This document shows, piece by piece, positions 27,193 through 36,244 of a DNA stretch of 64,000 bases; position 1 is the stretch's first letter; each line of letters opens with the position of its first letter. Source of the DNA: JANXLS01 sp035308565 (lineage in GTDB: Bacteria > Planctomycetota > SZUA-567 > H5-PLA8); NCBI GenBank assembly GCA_035308565.1, contig DATGGK010000074.1, positions 1-64,000 on the forward strand, read 5' to 3'. The notes under the pieces were generated by a model. That model worked only from the letters and a program-made list of their open reading frames with translations. It was not told where the DNA came from and made no database searches. The position numbers and the translations under genes are program-made.

Positions 27193-30100
27193 ATGATTGG
27201 ACATTTCTATCGCTTCGAGCCCAGGGCAAACGATTTTGCGCCGCCACGGCGCGGCAGGGCAATGTCCAGAGTGCTCGCGCCGGTGTTGTTGGTGGCCGCC
27301 GGTTTCACGCTCTCACCTGCTGCGCAGGCGTCACAACCTTACCGTTACTACCAATTCTTGCAGACGGCGCTGCGCGGGCCAAATCCAAACAGCATCCAGT
27401 TGTCCGAGTTTCAATTGTTCTCGCAGGGCAGCCGCGTTCCCGCTGTCGCCGTGATGAATCCGCAAGGCACTTTTCCGCTCAATGGCGGACTGCAAAATCC
27501 GACGGCAGAAACGCCACCGAACGCGAATGACAATGCTACGAGTACAAAATGGCTCGACTTCACGCGCGGCCCCCTGATCTACGACATGGGAAATCCGATC
27601 GTGATTGACGGCTACACTTTCGCAACGGCCAACGACTCTCCGGAACGCGACCCGATCAGTTGGAATTTTTTGGGCAGCAACGACAACGTCACGTACACGC
27701 TGCTGGATCAGCAGACCAACTACGCGACAACCACAACGCGCTACACCTACGTTCCCTCGAATTTAACCTTCCTCCCCGCGAATCCGCAAAACAACGGATC
27801 GCTCGCCTTGTTCCCGATCATTTCGTTGCAAAGCGTGTCGCCGATTTCCGGGGATCCGGCCGGCGGCTCGCCGGTGAGCCTCGTTGGGACCAACTTCCTG
27901 CCGGGCGCTTCCGTGACTTTTAATGGCGTCGCGGCCACGGGAGTTCAAGTTAACAGCACTTCAGTGATTCAATGCGTTTCTCCCGCGGGAACAGTGGGCT
28001 CGACGGTGGATGTCAAGGTGACCAACGCAAACGGCACGACGGCGACTTTGACGGGTGCCTTCACTTACTTAGCCAATCCGGCGCCTGGCGTCTCGTCAGT
28101 CTCGCCGAACACGGGGCCAAGCAGCGGCGGCACGCCAATAACCATCACCGGCGTGAGCTTTCGGACTGGTGCGAGCGTGCAGATCGGCGGACAGAATGGC
28201 ATGACCTCGGTCAACATTCCGGCAGCCAACGTCACTGTCGTCAACGCGACGACAATCACCTGCACCATCCCCGCGGCCGCCCCGGCTGGTTCGGCGGGCT
28301 TCACGATGGTGCAAGTGACCAATTCGGACAACACCACCGGCGGCCTGCCCGGCGCATTTGAATACACGGTTGCCGCTCCCACGATAACGAGCCTTTCGCC
28401 CAACAACGCGCCGTGGAACGCCACGACGTCCATCACCATCAACGGGACGGGATTCGCACCAAACATTGGAGCGGCGGGAAGCGTTAAATTTGGGACCTTG
28501 TTCGCAACAAACGTTCAATGGGTGAGTGCGACGCAAATCACCGCCAACGTGCTTCCCGCGCCTGCCAACATCTCGCCCACGGTCGATGTGACAGTGACCA
28601 ACCCGGACGGCGGAACAGTCACAGGCACGGGAATGTTCAGTTACAGCAGTCTGCGTGTTCCGGAGAATCCCGCCACAACTCAGCCTGGATTATTCTGGCG
28701 CTATTACCGTTCGGCGGTCAACGCCGGTCCTCCCATTCCCGACTTTACGACCATTCAGCCATTGAGCACCGGGATTCAAACCACGATGCAGCCGTTTATC
28801 GCGCAAGCGACCGGCACCAATCCCTTCGACGCCGCGACAATCAGTTATTGGAGCGTGCAATGGACCGGTTATGTGAATGTGCCCGCCGATGGCATCTGGA
28901 CATTTTTCACGGCGTCCGACGACGGAAGCCGTCTTTTCGTTGGAAATGCGCTGGTCGTCGATAATAACTTTATTCAAGGTGGCGCGGAGAAGTCCGGAAT
29001 CGTCGGCTTGAAAGCGGGCGTGCATCTGATCAAAATTCAATATGCTCAAGCCACCGGCGGTCTGGTCCTGAGCGTGAGTTATCAAGGACCTGGCCTGGCC
29101 AAAACGCAGATTCCGGACAGCGCGTTTACGGTCGATGCGGCGCCGGTGATCACGTCCGTCTCGCCATCGCACGGTCCGTTGGCGGGCAACACGGCAATTG
29201 CGATCACGGGGACAGGCTTCAACAGCATCGGAACATTTGGCGACAATCCCGTGCTTCCCCCGGTGTTGATCAACGGCCAAACGCCGCCGCAATTCGCCGT
29301 AGTCAATTCCACGACGATCAACGCCGCCACGCCCAGCGCGGGATCGCCGGGCGCGGTGCCGATTGTGCTGCAAACGATCACGGGTCCGTCGAGTTCCACT
29401 CCGGCCGCGTATACCTACGACAGCATTAAGATCACGTGGATCGGCGCCAACAGTTCATTCTGGAGCGACCCGGGAAATTGGGATTTGGGGCGCCAGCCGC
29501 AATTTGGCGACACGGTGGTGCTCACCGGCGCTGGATTTCCGCCGAACATGATGGACATCTCGACGCTCTCGATGTTCGGGATGATGTTCGACAGCACGGC
29601 CAAGACGCCGATCGCGGTCGATGTCGCGCCGCCGGGGACCGGCTTGTCGTTCTCCGGCCTGGGAGGGACGCTGTCTGTCGATACCGCCAGCGCCGATCAC
29701 ACGATCCTCTGCCCGATCAACGTGAACTCGATACTGAACATGACCATCGGAAACAACCGCAACCTCACCCTCTCCGGCGCAGTGACGGGAACGGGCGGAA
29801 TTAATTTTACGGGCCCCGGAAAATTGACGCTCGCCGGCTCGGGCAACACCTATTCCAGCTCGACGACCGTCAACAACGGCCTGCTTAGCGTGAGCGCCCT
29901 TGCCAACGGCGGTTCGCCCAGCAGCGTCGGATTATCCTCGAGCGCCGCCGCGAACTTGCAGCTCAACGCCGGCGCCGTGCTCCAATTCACCGGGCCGTCG
30001 GGCACAACCGACCGCGGCATGACACTGGGCGCGGGGAGCGAGATCATCGACGTGGGCGCGAACACGCTGAGTTTTGGCGGGACGATCGTGGGCGCGGGAA

Positions 30101-33100
30101 ATCTGACCACGGTCGGGCCGGGCGGATTGCTGACCTTTGGCAGCCCCGGCAACACCTACGCATCGACGACGATCTTCAGCGGCCGGCTCGACACGCTCGC
30201 TCCCGGCGCGCTCGGAAGCGGGCCCGTGACCATGAACAGCACCACGACGCTCGGCGTTGCCGCGCCGCCCCCTCCCACGACTGGATTCGGCGTCAATGGC
30301 GCGGGCTGGACGCTCAACGGAGGTGTGGCCGTCGTCAACGACGTTGCGACCATGACCGACGGCGCCACCGGTGAGGCGCGCAGCCTCTTTAACAATACGC
30401 CGCGCAGTTATGCGGCCGGCTTCACGGCGAGTTTTGTTTACACCACTCCCGCCGGCGGCGCCGACGGCGTCACCTTTTGTCTGCAAAATGTCGGGCCTGC
30501 TGCGCTGGGCGCGGGCGGCGGCGGTTTCGGCTACGAGAACCTCGCCACCAGCGCCGCGGTGGAATTCAACATCTACACTGGAGCGACGGGCGGCGCCAAC
30601 GGCATTTTCCTCGGACAGAACGGCGCCATCGCCACGGTCGCGGGACAGAACGCGTCCGTAACGCCGGTCAATCTTTCCAGCGGCAATCCGATCAAGGTCA
30701 CCATCACCTACGCGCCGCCACCCACTAGCACGCTGCTGGTCAACATTGTCGATCAAACGGCGAACACCACGTTCAGCAAAACTTACACTGGAGTCAATCT
30801 GCAGACGCTCGTGACCGGCTCGGCCTGTTACGTCGGTTTCACCGGTGCGACGGGCGGCGTGGCATCGACGCAAACCATCACCGGTTTCAGCTACACGCCA
30901 ACCGGCGGCGGGTCCTATCCGAACTCCGTGACGATCAATGGAAACTGCACCATCAACGTGAATGCATCGGTTTCCACGACGGCGACCATCGGCAGTTTGG
31001 ATTTGTCGAACAACGGCAAACTGACCCTCGTGCCAAACGCGGCCACGCCGGTGAATCAGAATTACACGCTTCTAGCCGGCGCGGTGACGCTGCCGCCGGC
31101 GCCGTCGTTTACGGTCGCGAATAACGGGACGGGAATCGGGACGCTCAGCATTGGCGCGCTGGATGACGGCGGAACTGCGAAGACGATCGCCAAAGCTGGA
31201 GCGGGCGTGCTGAGTTTCAGCGGCGCGGCGACGAGCTTGGTGGACGGAACGCTGGTCAACGTGACGAACGGCGGGATTGCGATCGGCAACGCGACGGGAT
31301 TGGGCGCGCTGGCGAGCGTCGATTTGGCCGCGGGCACGACGCTGAACGTCAATACAGCAGCCACGCGGCTGGGGAACTTGACGGATTCAGGCTCAGTGAC
31401 TCTCAACGGCGCGACGCTGACGGTCGGAAGCTCGAATAATCTGAGCGGCACTTTCAGTGGAACAATTGCCGATGGAACGCTCGCCGGAAATCTCATCAAA
31501 GACGGGACTGGCTCGTGGACACTGGCGGGTTCGACGCACTCGTATTCGGGCACGACGACCGTCAACGCGGGAACGCTGGTGCTGGATTCCACGCTGAGCG
31601 CAAGTTCGGCGATCAACGTGTTCACCGGCGCGACACTGCGCGGGACGGGCACGGCGAGTGTGGCGCCGGTGATTGTGGACGGAACGATTTATCCAGGCGA
31701 CACGAGCGCCACCACGGGCGCGAAAGGCACGCTGACGGTCGGCGGATTGATCATCAACGCCGATGGAACGCTGCGCGTGCGCGCGTCGGGAAATTCAAGC
31801 GGCGTGGCGATGGACCAACTCAAGGTGACGGGCGCGACGGTGCTGCTGACTACGGGGACGCCGGGCGCAACGCTGCAATTAGGGATGGCGGTGCCGACTG
31901 GCCTCTACAGCAACGTCAACGCAACATTTTTGAATCTGACCAGCGGCGATTCGCTGACCACGACGTTTACAAACATCACCATCACGAATCAGTCTGGCAA
32001 CTTGCCGAACTCCGGATTGCAAGTTAACTACGTCGATAGCACCAACACCGTTCAGGCCTCACAGGCGATTCCGAGCAACGGTCAATTCGTAACCGGGGGA
32101 AACCCGATCAATCCCGTCAATCGCCTGATTTTAAATTTGAACGGCGCGGTGACGCCGGTGACGGTCGATGCGTTCTCAGTACGCGCGGAGGGCGCGGGGA
32201 CACTGATCGAATGGCGCCTGGCGTCGGAATTCCAAAACGCAGGCTTCAACGTATACCGCCGCGCGATCAACGAGCCGCGACCACAAGGGAGCGGGAATGG
32301 CTGGACGCGCATCAATCCAACTTTGATCGCTGGACGGATCACCGATCCGAGTGCGAAGATATACCGGTTTTACGATTGGGCGCCGGCGGGGATTTACGAA
32401 TACCGTTTGGAGTGCGTCGAGAGCGGCGCGGGAATCGGCGAGTACTATAAAGAGCTGGCGGGACCGGTGACAACTGGAGCGATTGACGCAAGCGCGCTAT
32501 CGCAAGAAGGCTTGAGCGCGGCACTGACAGAGTTGAATGCGGAAGCTGCCATGACGCGCGGGGCGGCGTTGATTGCTGATAGTCGAAAGTCGAAAGTCGA
32601 AGAAGTCGAAAGTCAGAATTCCACGCAGGCGAGCGACGGTGTAGCACGGCTCTCCGAGCCGTCCGCGAGCAACCTTGGACTCGGCATTCCGTCGTTCGCC
32701 ACGCTTGGACGGCTCGGAGAGCCGTCCTACGCCGCGAGCGTGCGCGAAATTGCGGCGACTGCGCCGCGGAGCGCGTACGAGAGCGAGAGCCTGCCGGCTG
32801 GAAGCCGGCGCTCCGACCTCGCCGCGCCGGGCATTCTCCCGCGCATGATCGCGCGTCCGAGCAGCGGACTCTCGTCGAGCGCGGCGAAAGTCGTCAGCGA
32901 CAACAGCGGCGTGCTGCTCGTGTCGAAGAATCAGTTGCCGGCGGGCTTCTCCATTAATAGGTTGCGCGTGCAGCGCGAAGGCCGCGCAGTCACGCCGTTG
33001 GCGTTGACGGCCGATGCAGTCGTGCTTTATGCGCCGGGCTACTCCGACGATTACACGGACAAGGATGCGTTTTTCCTCTATGCGAGCAACGCGGCGACGC

Positions 33101-34971
33101 AAGCGGGAAGCGTCTCGCACAGCAGCGGACTTTTCGCGCCGAATGTTTCGGCTCAATCGAGCGCGGGCGCGACGGTGACGGCTCAATTCCATGACGTGTA
33201 TTTCGATTGGAATTTGCGGCCGTACAATTATCCGCCGTATTTCTCGAGCCAGTATTTGACGAACGGCAGCACACAGTCGTTCACTCTGAACGCGAGCGGC
33301 GCGAGTTCGGCGGCGGGGGCGCTGACGGTGAACGCGTGGAGTTTGACGCAATCCAGTCCGCCTGAAGGCGGGACTACGAACGACCACGCGCTGAATGCGT
33401 TTGTCAATGGCGCGCCGGTCGGCCAGGCGACGTGGAGCGGCGGCGGAAAATTCGTCGCGATCACATTCCAAATTCCCACGAACGTGCTGGTGAGCGGCGT
33501 GAATCAAATCGATCTGGTCACGCCGGAGTTGAGCGGCGTGAGTTCGCAGATCGCGCTGCTTCATTCGCTGTCCCTGGATTACACGAAGAGCCTCGCAGCA
33601 AATGGCGGTGCGACGACGGAGATCGTCAACGCGAGCGCGTTTGCGAAAGTGTACGAAGTCGGCGGATTGAGCACGGCGGCGTTGTGGGTCGTCGATGCGC
33701 GCTATCCGGATCGTGCCGCGCTGGCGCCGTACGAGACGCAGGCGAACGCGGACGGAAGTTTCGTCGCGCGATTTACGGCGCAAGCGGGCGGCAGCGGAAA
33801 GTACCTCGTCGTGCCGGCGGGATCGGAGTTGTCTCCTCTATCGGTGAGCAAACGCTCACTTAGGCCGGCGCCGGCGGCGCAGTATCTCGCCACGGGGCCG
33901 AATCAATTCGCGGGCGCGATTCAGCCGCTGGTGGCGGCGCACGGGAAAGAAGGCATCAAGGGCGTCTTCGTCGATCAGGAACAACTCTTCGATTACTACA
34001 ATTACGGGCGCTACGGGCCCGGCGCGATTCGCAACGCCGTGCGCGCGACGCGGCCGCAGTATTTGCTGCTGACCGGCCGCACGACTTACGACTACCACGA
34101 TTATTCTGGCAGCGGCGTCGATCCGCTCTGTCCGTCGTATCTGGTTTCGACGACGTTCTGGGCGCAGACGACCAGCGATGCGATGTTCGGCGATCTCGGC
34201 CGCGGCTATGCGGAAGTGAAAATCGGCCGCATTCCGGCGAACACGAGCGGCGATGTGTCGAACGCGGTGAAGCGCATTCTCTCCTATAGAGGAGTGGCCG
34301 CGTCCAGCGCGCGCGCGCAGATCACGGCGGATGCGTTCGATCCATCCGTCGGCGATTTCACGGCGGAGGCCGATACGATCGTCGCGGCCAATCCGAACAT
34401 GGCATGGTCGCGCAATTATCTCGGCGGCAACGCCGCGACGAGCGCCGGCGCGGGCGTGGCGATGAGCGATGCGGCTAATGGCGGCGCGGATTTCCTCGTC
34501 TACAACGGCCACGGCAGCGCGGCGCATTTGGGCGCGGCCGACCCGCACATTCTCGACGCGAACACAGTTCAGAACTGGACGGGCAACATCGTCTTCATTG
34601 GCGTGACCTGCACGTTCAATTGGGTCGCGAAGAACGAACAGAACTATCGCAGCATTCCAATCCAGGCGCTGACGCAGCCGCAAGGCGGCATGGCCGCGTC
34701 GATCTCGACGACGACGTACATGAATTCCGGGCCGGGCGTGGAATTCGCGAAGCAACTGCTCGCGCAAAGCCAAACGGCGAGCAACGCGCGGTGGGGCGAT
34801 CTACTGCTGCGCGCGCAGCAATGGGCCTACGCCCAGTCGCAGGCAAACGGCGCCGATGCGTCGTGGTACTTGGATCTGAGCAAGACCGAGTGCATCCTCG
34901 GCGATCCGGCGATGCCGGTGATGATGAAGGGGGCGGGCGCAAGCGGCACCACTGTCCAGGGCGCATTTTAG
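27193..34971 (+). CDS. Giant secreted protein: discoidin, TIG, PA14, lectin and C25 peptidase domains
   Basis: A 2592-residue protein whose signal peptide ends near residue 46 (GFTLSPAAQA-SQPY). An internal ATG at 27262 would give a shorter classical signal. Domains in order: discoidin-like (47-200), three IPT/TIG modules (208-293, 298-394, 395-485), PA14 (496-646, with FFTASDDGSRLFVGN), a fourth TIG (649-743), beta-strand repeats, an L-type lectin-like domain (1031-1238, DGVTFCLQN), more repeats, a fibronectin-like module (1655-1760), a repeat-rich linker (1790-1880), and a C25 peptidase (2256-2590) with His2440 (NGHGS) and Cys2473 (GVTCTFNW), 33 residues apart. The C-terminal 900 residues and the discoidin domain are paralogous to the 3412-aa protein. 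Both end in a similar QGQF/QGAF tail. Several binding domains suggest attachment to glycans while cleaving protein. Confidence 0.88.
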   Translation: MIGHFYRFEPRANDFAPPRRGRAMSRVLAPVLLVAAGFTLSPAAQASQPYRYYQFLQTALRGPNPNSIQLSEFQLFSQGSRVPAVAVMNPQGTFPLNGGLQNPTAETPPNANDNATSTKWLDFTRGPLIYDMGNPIVIDGYTFATANDSPERDPISWNFLGSNDNVTYTLLDQQTNYATTTTRYTYVPSNLTFLPANPQNNGSLALFPIISLQSVSPISGDPAGGSPVSLVGTNFLPGASVTFNGVAATGVQVNSTSVIQCVSPAGTVGSTVDVKVTNANGTTATLTGAFTYLANPAPGVSSVSPNTGPSSGGTPITITGVSFRTGASVQIGGQNGMTSVNIPAANVTVVNATTITCTIPAAAPAGSAGFTMVQVTNSDNTTGGLPGAFEYTVAAPTITSLSPNNAPWNATTSITINGTGFAPNIGAAGSVKFGTLFATNVQWVSATQITANVLPAPANISPTVDVTVTNPDGGTVTGTGMFSYSSLRVPENPATTQPGLFWRYYRSAVNAGPPIPDFTTIQPLSTGIQTTMQPFIAQATGTNPFDAATISYWSVQWTGYVNVPADGIWTFFTASDDGSRLFVGNALVVDNNFIQGGAEKSGIVGLKAGVHLIKIQYAQATGGLVLSVSYQGPGLAKTQIPDSAFTVDAAPVITSVSPSHGPLAGNTAIAITGTGFNSIGTFGDNPVLPPVLINGQTPPQFAVVNSTTINAATPSAGSPGAVPIVLQTITGPSSSTPAAYTYDSIKITWIGANSSFWSDPGNWDLGRQPQFGDTVVLTGAGFPPNMMDISTLSMFGMMFDSTAKTPIAVDVAPPGTGLSFSGLGGTLSVDTASADHTILCPINVNSILNMTIGNNRNLTLSGAVTGTGGINFTGPGKLTLAGSGNTYSSSTTVNNGLLSVSALANGGSPSSVGLSSSAAANLQLNAGAVLQFTGPSGTTDRGMTLGAGSEIIDVGANTLSFGGTIVGAGNLTTVGPGGLLTFGSPGNTYASTTIFSGRLDTLAPGALGSGPVTMNSTTTLGVAAPPPPTTGFGVNGAGWTLNGGVAVVNDVATMTDGATGEARSLFNNTPRSYAAGFTASFVYTTPAGGADGVTFCLQNVGPAALGAGGGGFGYENLATSAAVEFNIYTGATGGANGIFLGQNGAIATVAGQNASVTPVNLSSGNPIKVTITYAPPPTSTLLVNIVDQTANTTFSKTYTGVNLQTLVTGSACYVGFTGATGGVASTQTITGFSYTPTGGGSYPNSVTINGNCTINVNASVSTTATIGSLDLSNNGKLTLVPNAATPVNQNYTLLAGAVTLPPAPSFTVANNGTGIGTLSIGALDDGGTAKTIAKAGAGVLSFSGAATSLVDGTLVNVTNGGIAIGNATGLGALASVDLAAGTTLNVNTAATRLGNLTDSGSVTLNGATLTVGSSNNLSGTFSGTIADGTLAGNLIKDGTGSWTLAGSTHSYSGTTTVNAGTLVLDSTLSASSAINVFTGATLRGTGTASVAPVIVDGTIYPGDTSATTGAKGTLTVGGLIINADGTLRVRASGNSSGVAMDQLKVTGATVLLTTGTPGATLQLGMAVPTGLYSNVNATFLNLTSGDSLTTTFTNITITNQSGNLPNSGLQVNYVDSTNTVQASQAIPSNGQFVTGGNPINPVNRLILNLNGAVTPVTVDAFSVRAEGAGTLIEWRLASEFQNAGFNVYRRAINEPRPQGSGNGWTRINPTLIAGRITDPSAKIYRFYDWAPAGIYEYRLECVESGAGIGEYYKELAGPVTTGAIDASALSQEGLSAALTELNAEAAMTRGAALIADSRKSKVEEVESQNSTQASDGVARLSEPSASNLGLGIPSFATLGRLGEPSYAASVREIAATAPRSAYESESLPAGSRRSDLAAPGILPRMIARPSSGLSSSAAKVVSDNSGVLLVSKNQLPAGFSINRLRVQREGRAVTPLALTADAVVLYAPGYSDDYTDKDAFFLYASNAATQAGSVSHSSGLFAPNVSAQSSAGATVTAQFHDVYFDWNLRPYNYPPYFSSQYLTNGSTQSFTLNASGASSAAGALTVNAWSLTQSSPPEGGTTNDHALNAFVNGAPVGQATWSGGGKFVAITFQIPTNVLVSGVNQIDLVTPELSGVSSQIALLHSLSLDYTKSLAANGGATTEIVNASAFAKVYEVGGLSTAALWVVDARYPDRAALAPYETQANADGSFVARFTAQAGGSGKYLVVPAGSELSPLSVSKRSLRPAPAAQYLATGPNQFAGAIQPLVAAHGKEGIKGVFVDQEQLFDYYNYGRYGPGAIRNAVRATRPQYLLLTGRTTYDYHDYSGSGVDPLCPSYLVSTTFWAQTTSDAMFGDLGRGYAEVKIGRIPANTSGDVSNAVKRILSYRGVAASSARAQITADAFDPSVGDFTAEADTIVAANPNMAWSRNYLGGNAATSAGAGVAMSDAANGGADFLVYNGHGSAAHLGAADPHILDANTVQNWTGNIVFIGVTCTFNWVAKNEQNYRSIPIQALTQPQGGMAASISTTTYMNSGPGVEFAKQLLAQSQTASNARWGDLLLRAQQWAYAQSQANGADASWYLDLSKTECILGDPAMPVMMKGAGASGTTVQGAF
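32269..32297 (+). repeat. R4 element in coding sequence
   Basis: GAGCCGCGACCACAAGGGAG, translated as NEPRPQGSGN between YRRAI and GWTRINP, at the position homologous to the R5 element in the upstream paralogue. Confidence 0.85.
32579..32618. repeat. Heptad tract in coding sequence (AGTCGAA)
   Basis: About five AGTCGAA-type units, translated as DSRKSKVEEVESQNS in the linker of the 2592-aa protein. Confidence 0.75.
32641..32730 (+). repeat. R6 inverted pair in coding sequence
   Basis: Arms 32641-32664 and 32707-32730 are inverted copies with one mismatch. Each contains the small palindrome GGCTCTCCGAGCC. Translated as ARLSEPSAS...GRLGEPSYA. Confidence 0.88.
32791..32814 (+). repeat. R2 palindrome in coding sequence
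   Basis: Core GCCGGCTGGAAGCCGGCGCT, read as LPAGSRRS, a third frame compared with 13274 and 10074. Confidence 0.88.
33358..33377 (+). repeat. Single R3 palindrome in coding sequence
   Basis: CCGCCTGAAGGCGGGACTAC, one arm of the R3 family, translated as PPEGGTTN in the 2592-aa protein. Confidence 0.8.
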
Positions 34972-35000
34972 AGTCGCCTTTCGCTCCGCGAAAGGCGACT
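34972..35000. terminator. Perfect hairpin between convergent stop codons
   Basis: Arms AGTCGCCTTTCG and CGAAAGGCGACT with a 5-nt loop lie exactly between the TAG of the 2592-aa gene and the stop of the convergent hypothetical gene. It could be a bidirectional terminator, although it has no T-tract; it could equally be another palindromic repeat family. Confidence 0.5.
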
Positions 35001-35889
35001 ATGCGGGCGCGGCCGCCGGCTGAAACATCCCCGCCAGCACCTGCATGGCGTTCACATATTCCTCGCGTTCGACGCTTTCTTTCTGCATCTCGGGCAGCGC
35101 CAGCAAATCCTGCAGCAGGCCGATGTCATCGAGCGAGCCAATGTAGCCCAGCAGAATCACCGCGCGCGTGCGGTTCGCCCAATCGGGATCGACCAGCCGC
35201 GCACGCGTAACCTCCGCGGCTTGCTCGCGCATCCGGGTCAAATAGCGAAACGCACGGCGCTGGAATTGTTCGTTCCGCGCGTCCGTTACCCATTGATCGA
35301 CGAAATAATGAACTACGCACTCGTTCGCGCATTGCTCCAGCACGTCCAGCGCTTGGGGCTCGGCAAAGGGATTTCGGTAATCAATTGAATTCGCTTGATG
35401 AATAAGCTGATCGACGACATTTTCAGGCAGCGTGCCCCGGGTTTTGAGCATCTCGGAGTGTCCTTCGCGGATGCTGCTCAAGCGCATGGCCATCCCGCCC
35501 AACCCCGCGAAGTCGCGTCGAAAGGAAAACAGCGGCTTTTCGTCAACACGCAGCAGATCGATCTCCGAGCCGGGCGGGCCGATCGACTCTTGCGGATTGA
35601 TATCGGCGATGTGCGAGAGAATTTTGCGCGCGCGCGCATGCGCTTCGGCCGGAGTGCGTGTGGCGTTGAACGCGTGGCGACCCAAATGATGATGAACCAC
35701 GATGGCGCGCGAATCCAAATACATCTCCGACGACAACGGAAACCGCGCCGGCTCGCGCGAAACCGGATCGTCCGCGTAGCGCGCCAGGAGAAAATCGAGC
35801 ACGCGCGCCTGCTCGCCGAAATGCGGCAGCGCCTCGGCGGTGTCCAACTGCCCGCGCCGGAGCTTCCAATCCTCATAGAGCGTGCGCAT
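34999..35889 (-). CDS. Hypothetical helical protein, HEAT-like C-terminus
   Basis: A 296-aa soluble protein without a signal peptide or membrane segment. The N-terminal two thirds is unrecognised, with conserved-looking HHHLGRHAFNAT and a His/Arg-rich core. The last 80 residues (RARLVDPDWANRTRAVILLG YIGSLDDIGLLQDLLALP) resemble one HEAT-type repeat. The start at ATG 35889 lacks a clear ribosome site. It converges on the C25 gene with only a hairpin between them. No function can be assigned. Confidence 0.7.
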   Translation of the reverse strand: MRTLYEDWKLRRGQLDTAEALPHFGEQARVLDFLLARYADDPVSREPARFPLSSEMYLDSRAIVVHHHLGRHAFNATRTPAEAHARARKILSHIADINPQESIGPPGSEIDLLRVDEKPLFSFRRDFAGLGGMAMRLSSIREGHSEMLKTRGTLPENVVDQLIHQANSIDYRNPFAEPQALDVLEQCANECVVHYFVDQWVTDARNEQFQRRAFRYLTRMREQAAEVTRARLVDPDWANRTRAVILLGYIGSLDDIGLLQDLLALPEMQKESVEREEYVNAMQVLAGMFQPAAAPA

Positions 35890-35940
35890 GAACTAAGAGC
35901 GTAAGTCTGAATGCCCCATTTGTCATCAAGATAATTTCCG

Positions 35941-35966
35941 CAGGAGCGCCGGCTTCCAGCCGGCAC
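35941..35966 (-). repeat. R2 palindrome, intergenic
   Basis: GGAGCGCCGGCTTCCAGCCG core in a gene-free region upstream of the hypothetical gene. Confidence 0.88.
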
Positions 35967-36199
35967 CGCATCGGAACCGCGCGTTCAATTTCAATTCGAT
36001 CTCCCGCCGGCAGTTTAAAGCCGCTGCTTTGCTGCTATACCCAGCCAATGCACCCTCTGTCCGATCGTTAAAATAAAACCGGCGCAACTGTCCTTTTATC
36101 TCAAATGTCATTGGAAAGCCCGCCGATTGCATAGAAGATTCTGCGATTCCGCGCGTCTGACAGTAGCTCTTTTAAGCGCGAATGTCACAGTCGTAAGTA

Positions 36200-36221
36200 G
36201 AATGGAGCTCCCGCTCCGTTT
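36200..36221 (+). repeat. R5 palindrome in gene leader
   Basis: GAATGGAGCTCCCGCTCCGT core, same family as 23943. It overlaps the expected 5' leader of the 874-aa protein gene. Confidence 0.8.
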
Positions 36222-36244
36222 GGTTTTGATCGGAGAACCGTTGG

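Larger units (their letters stand above)
35890..36244. other. Intergenic region with two palindromic elements
   Basis: A 355-bp gap between divergent genes. It contains an R2 palindrome (35941-35966) and an R5 palindrome (36200-36221); the second lies 24 nt before the next start codon, inside its leader. No other gene is supported. Confidence 0.6.
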
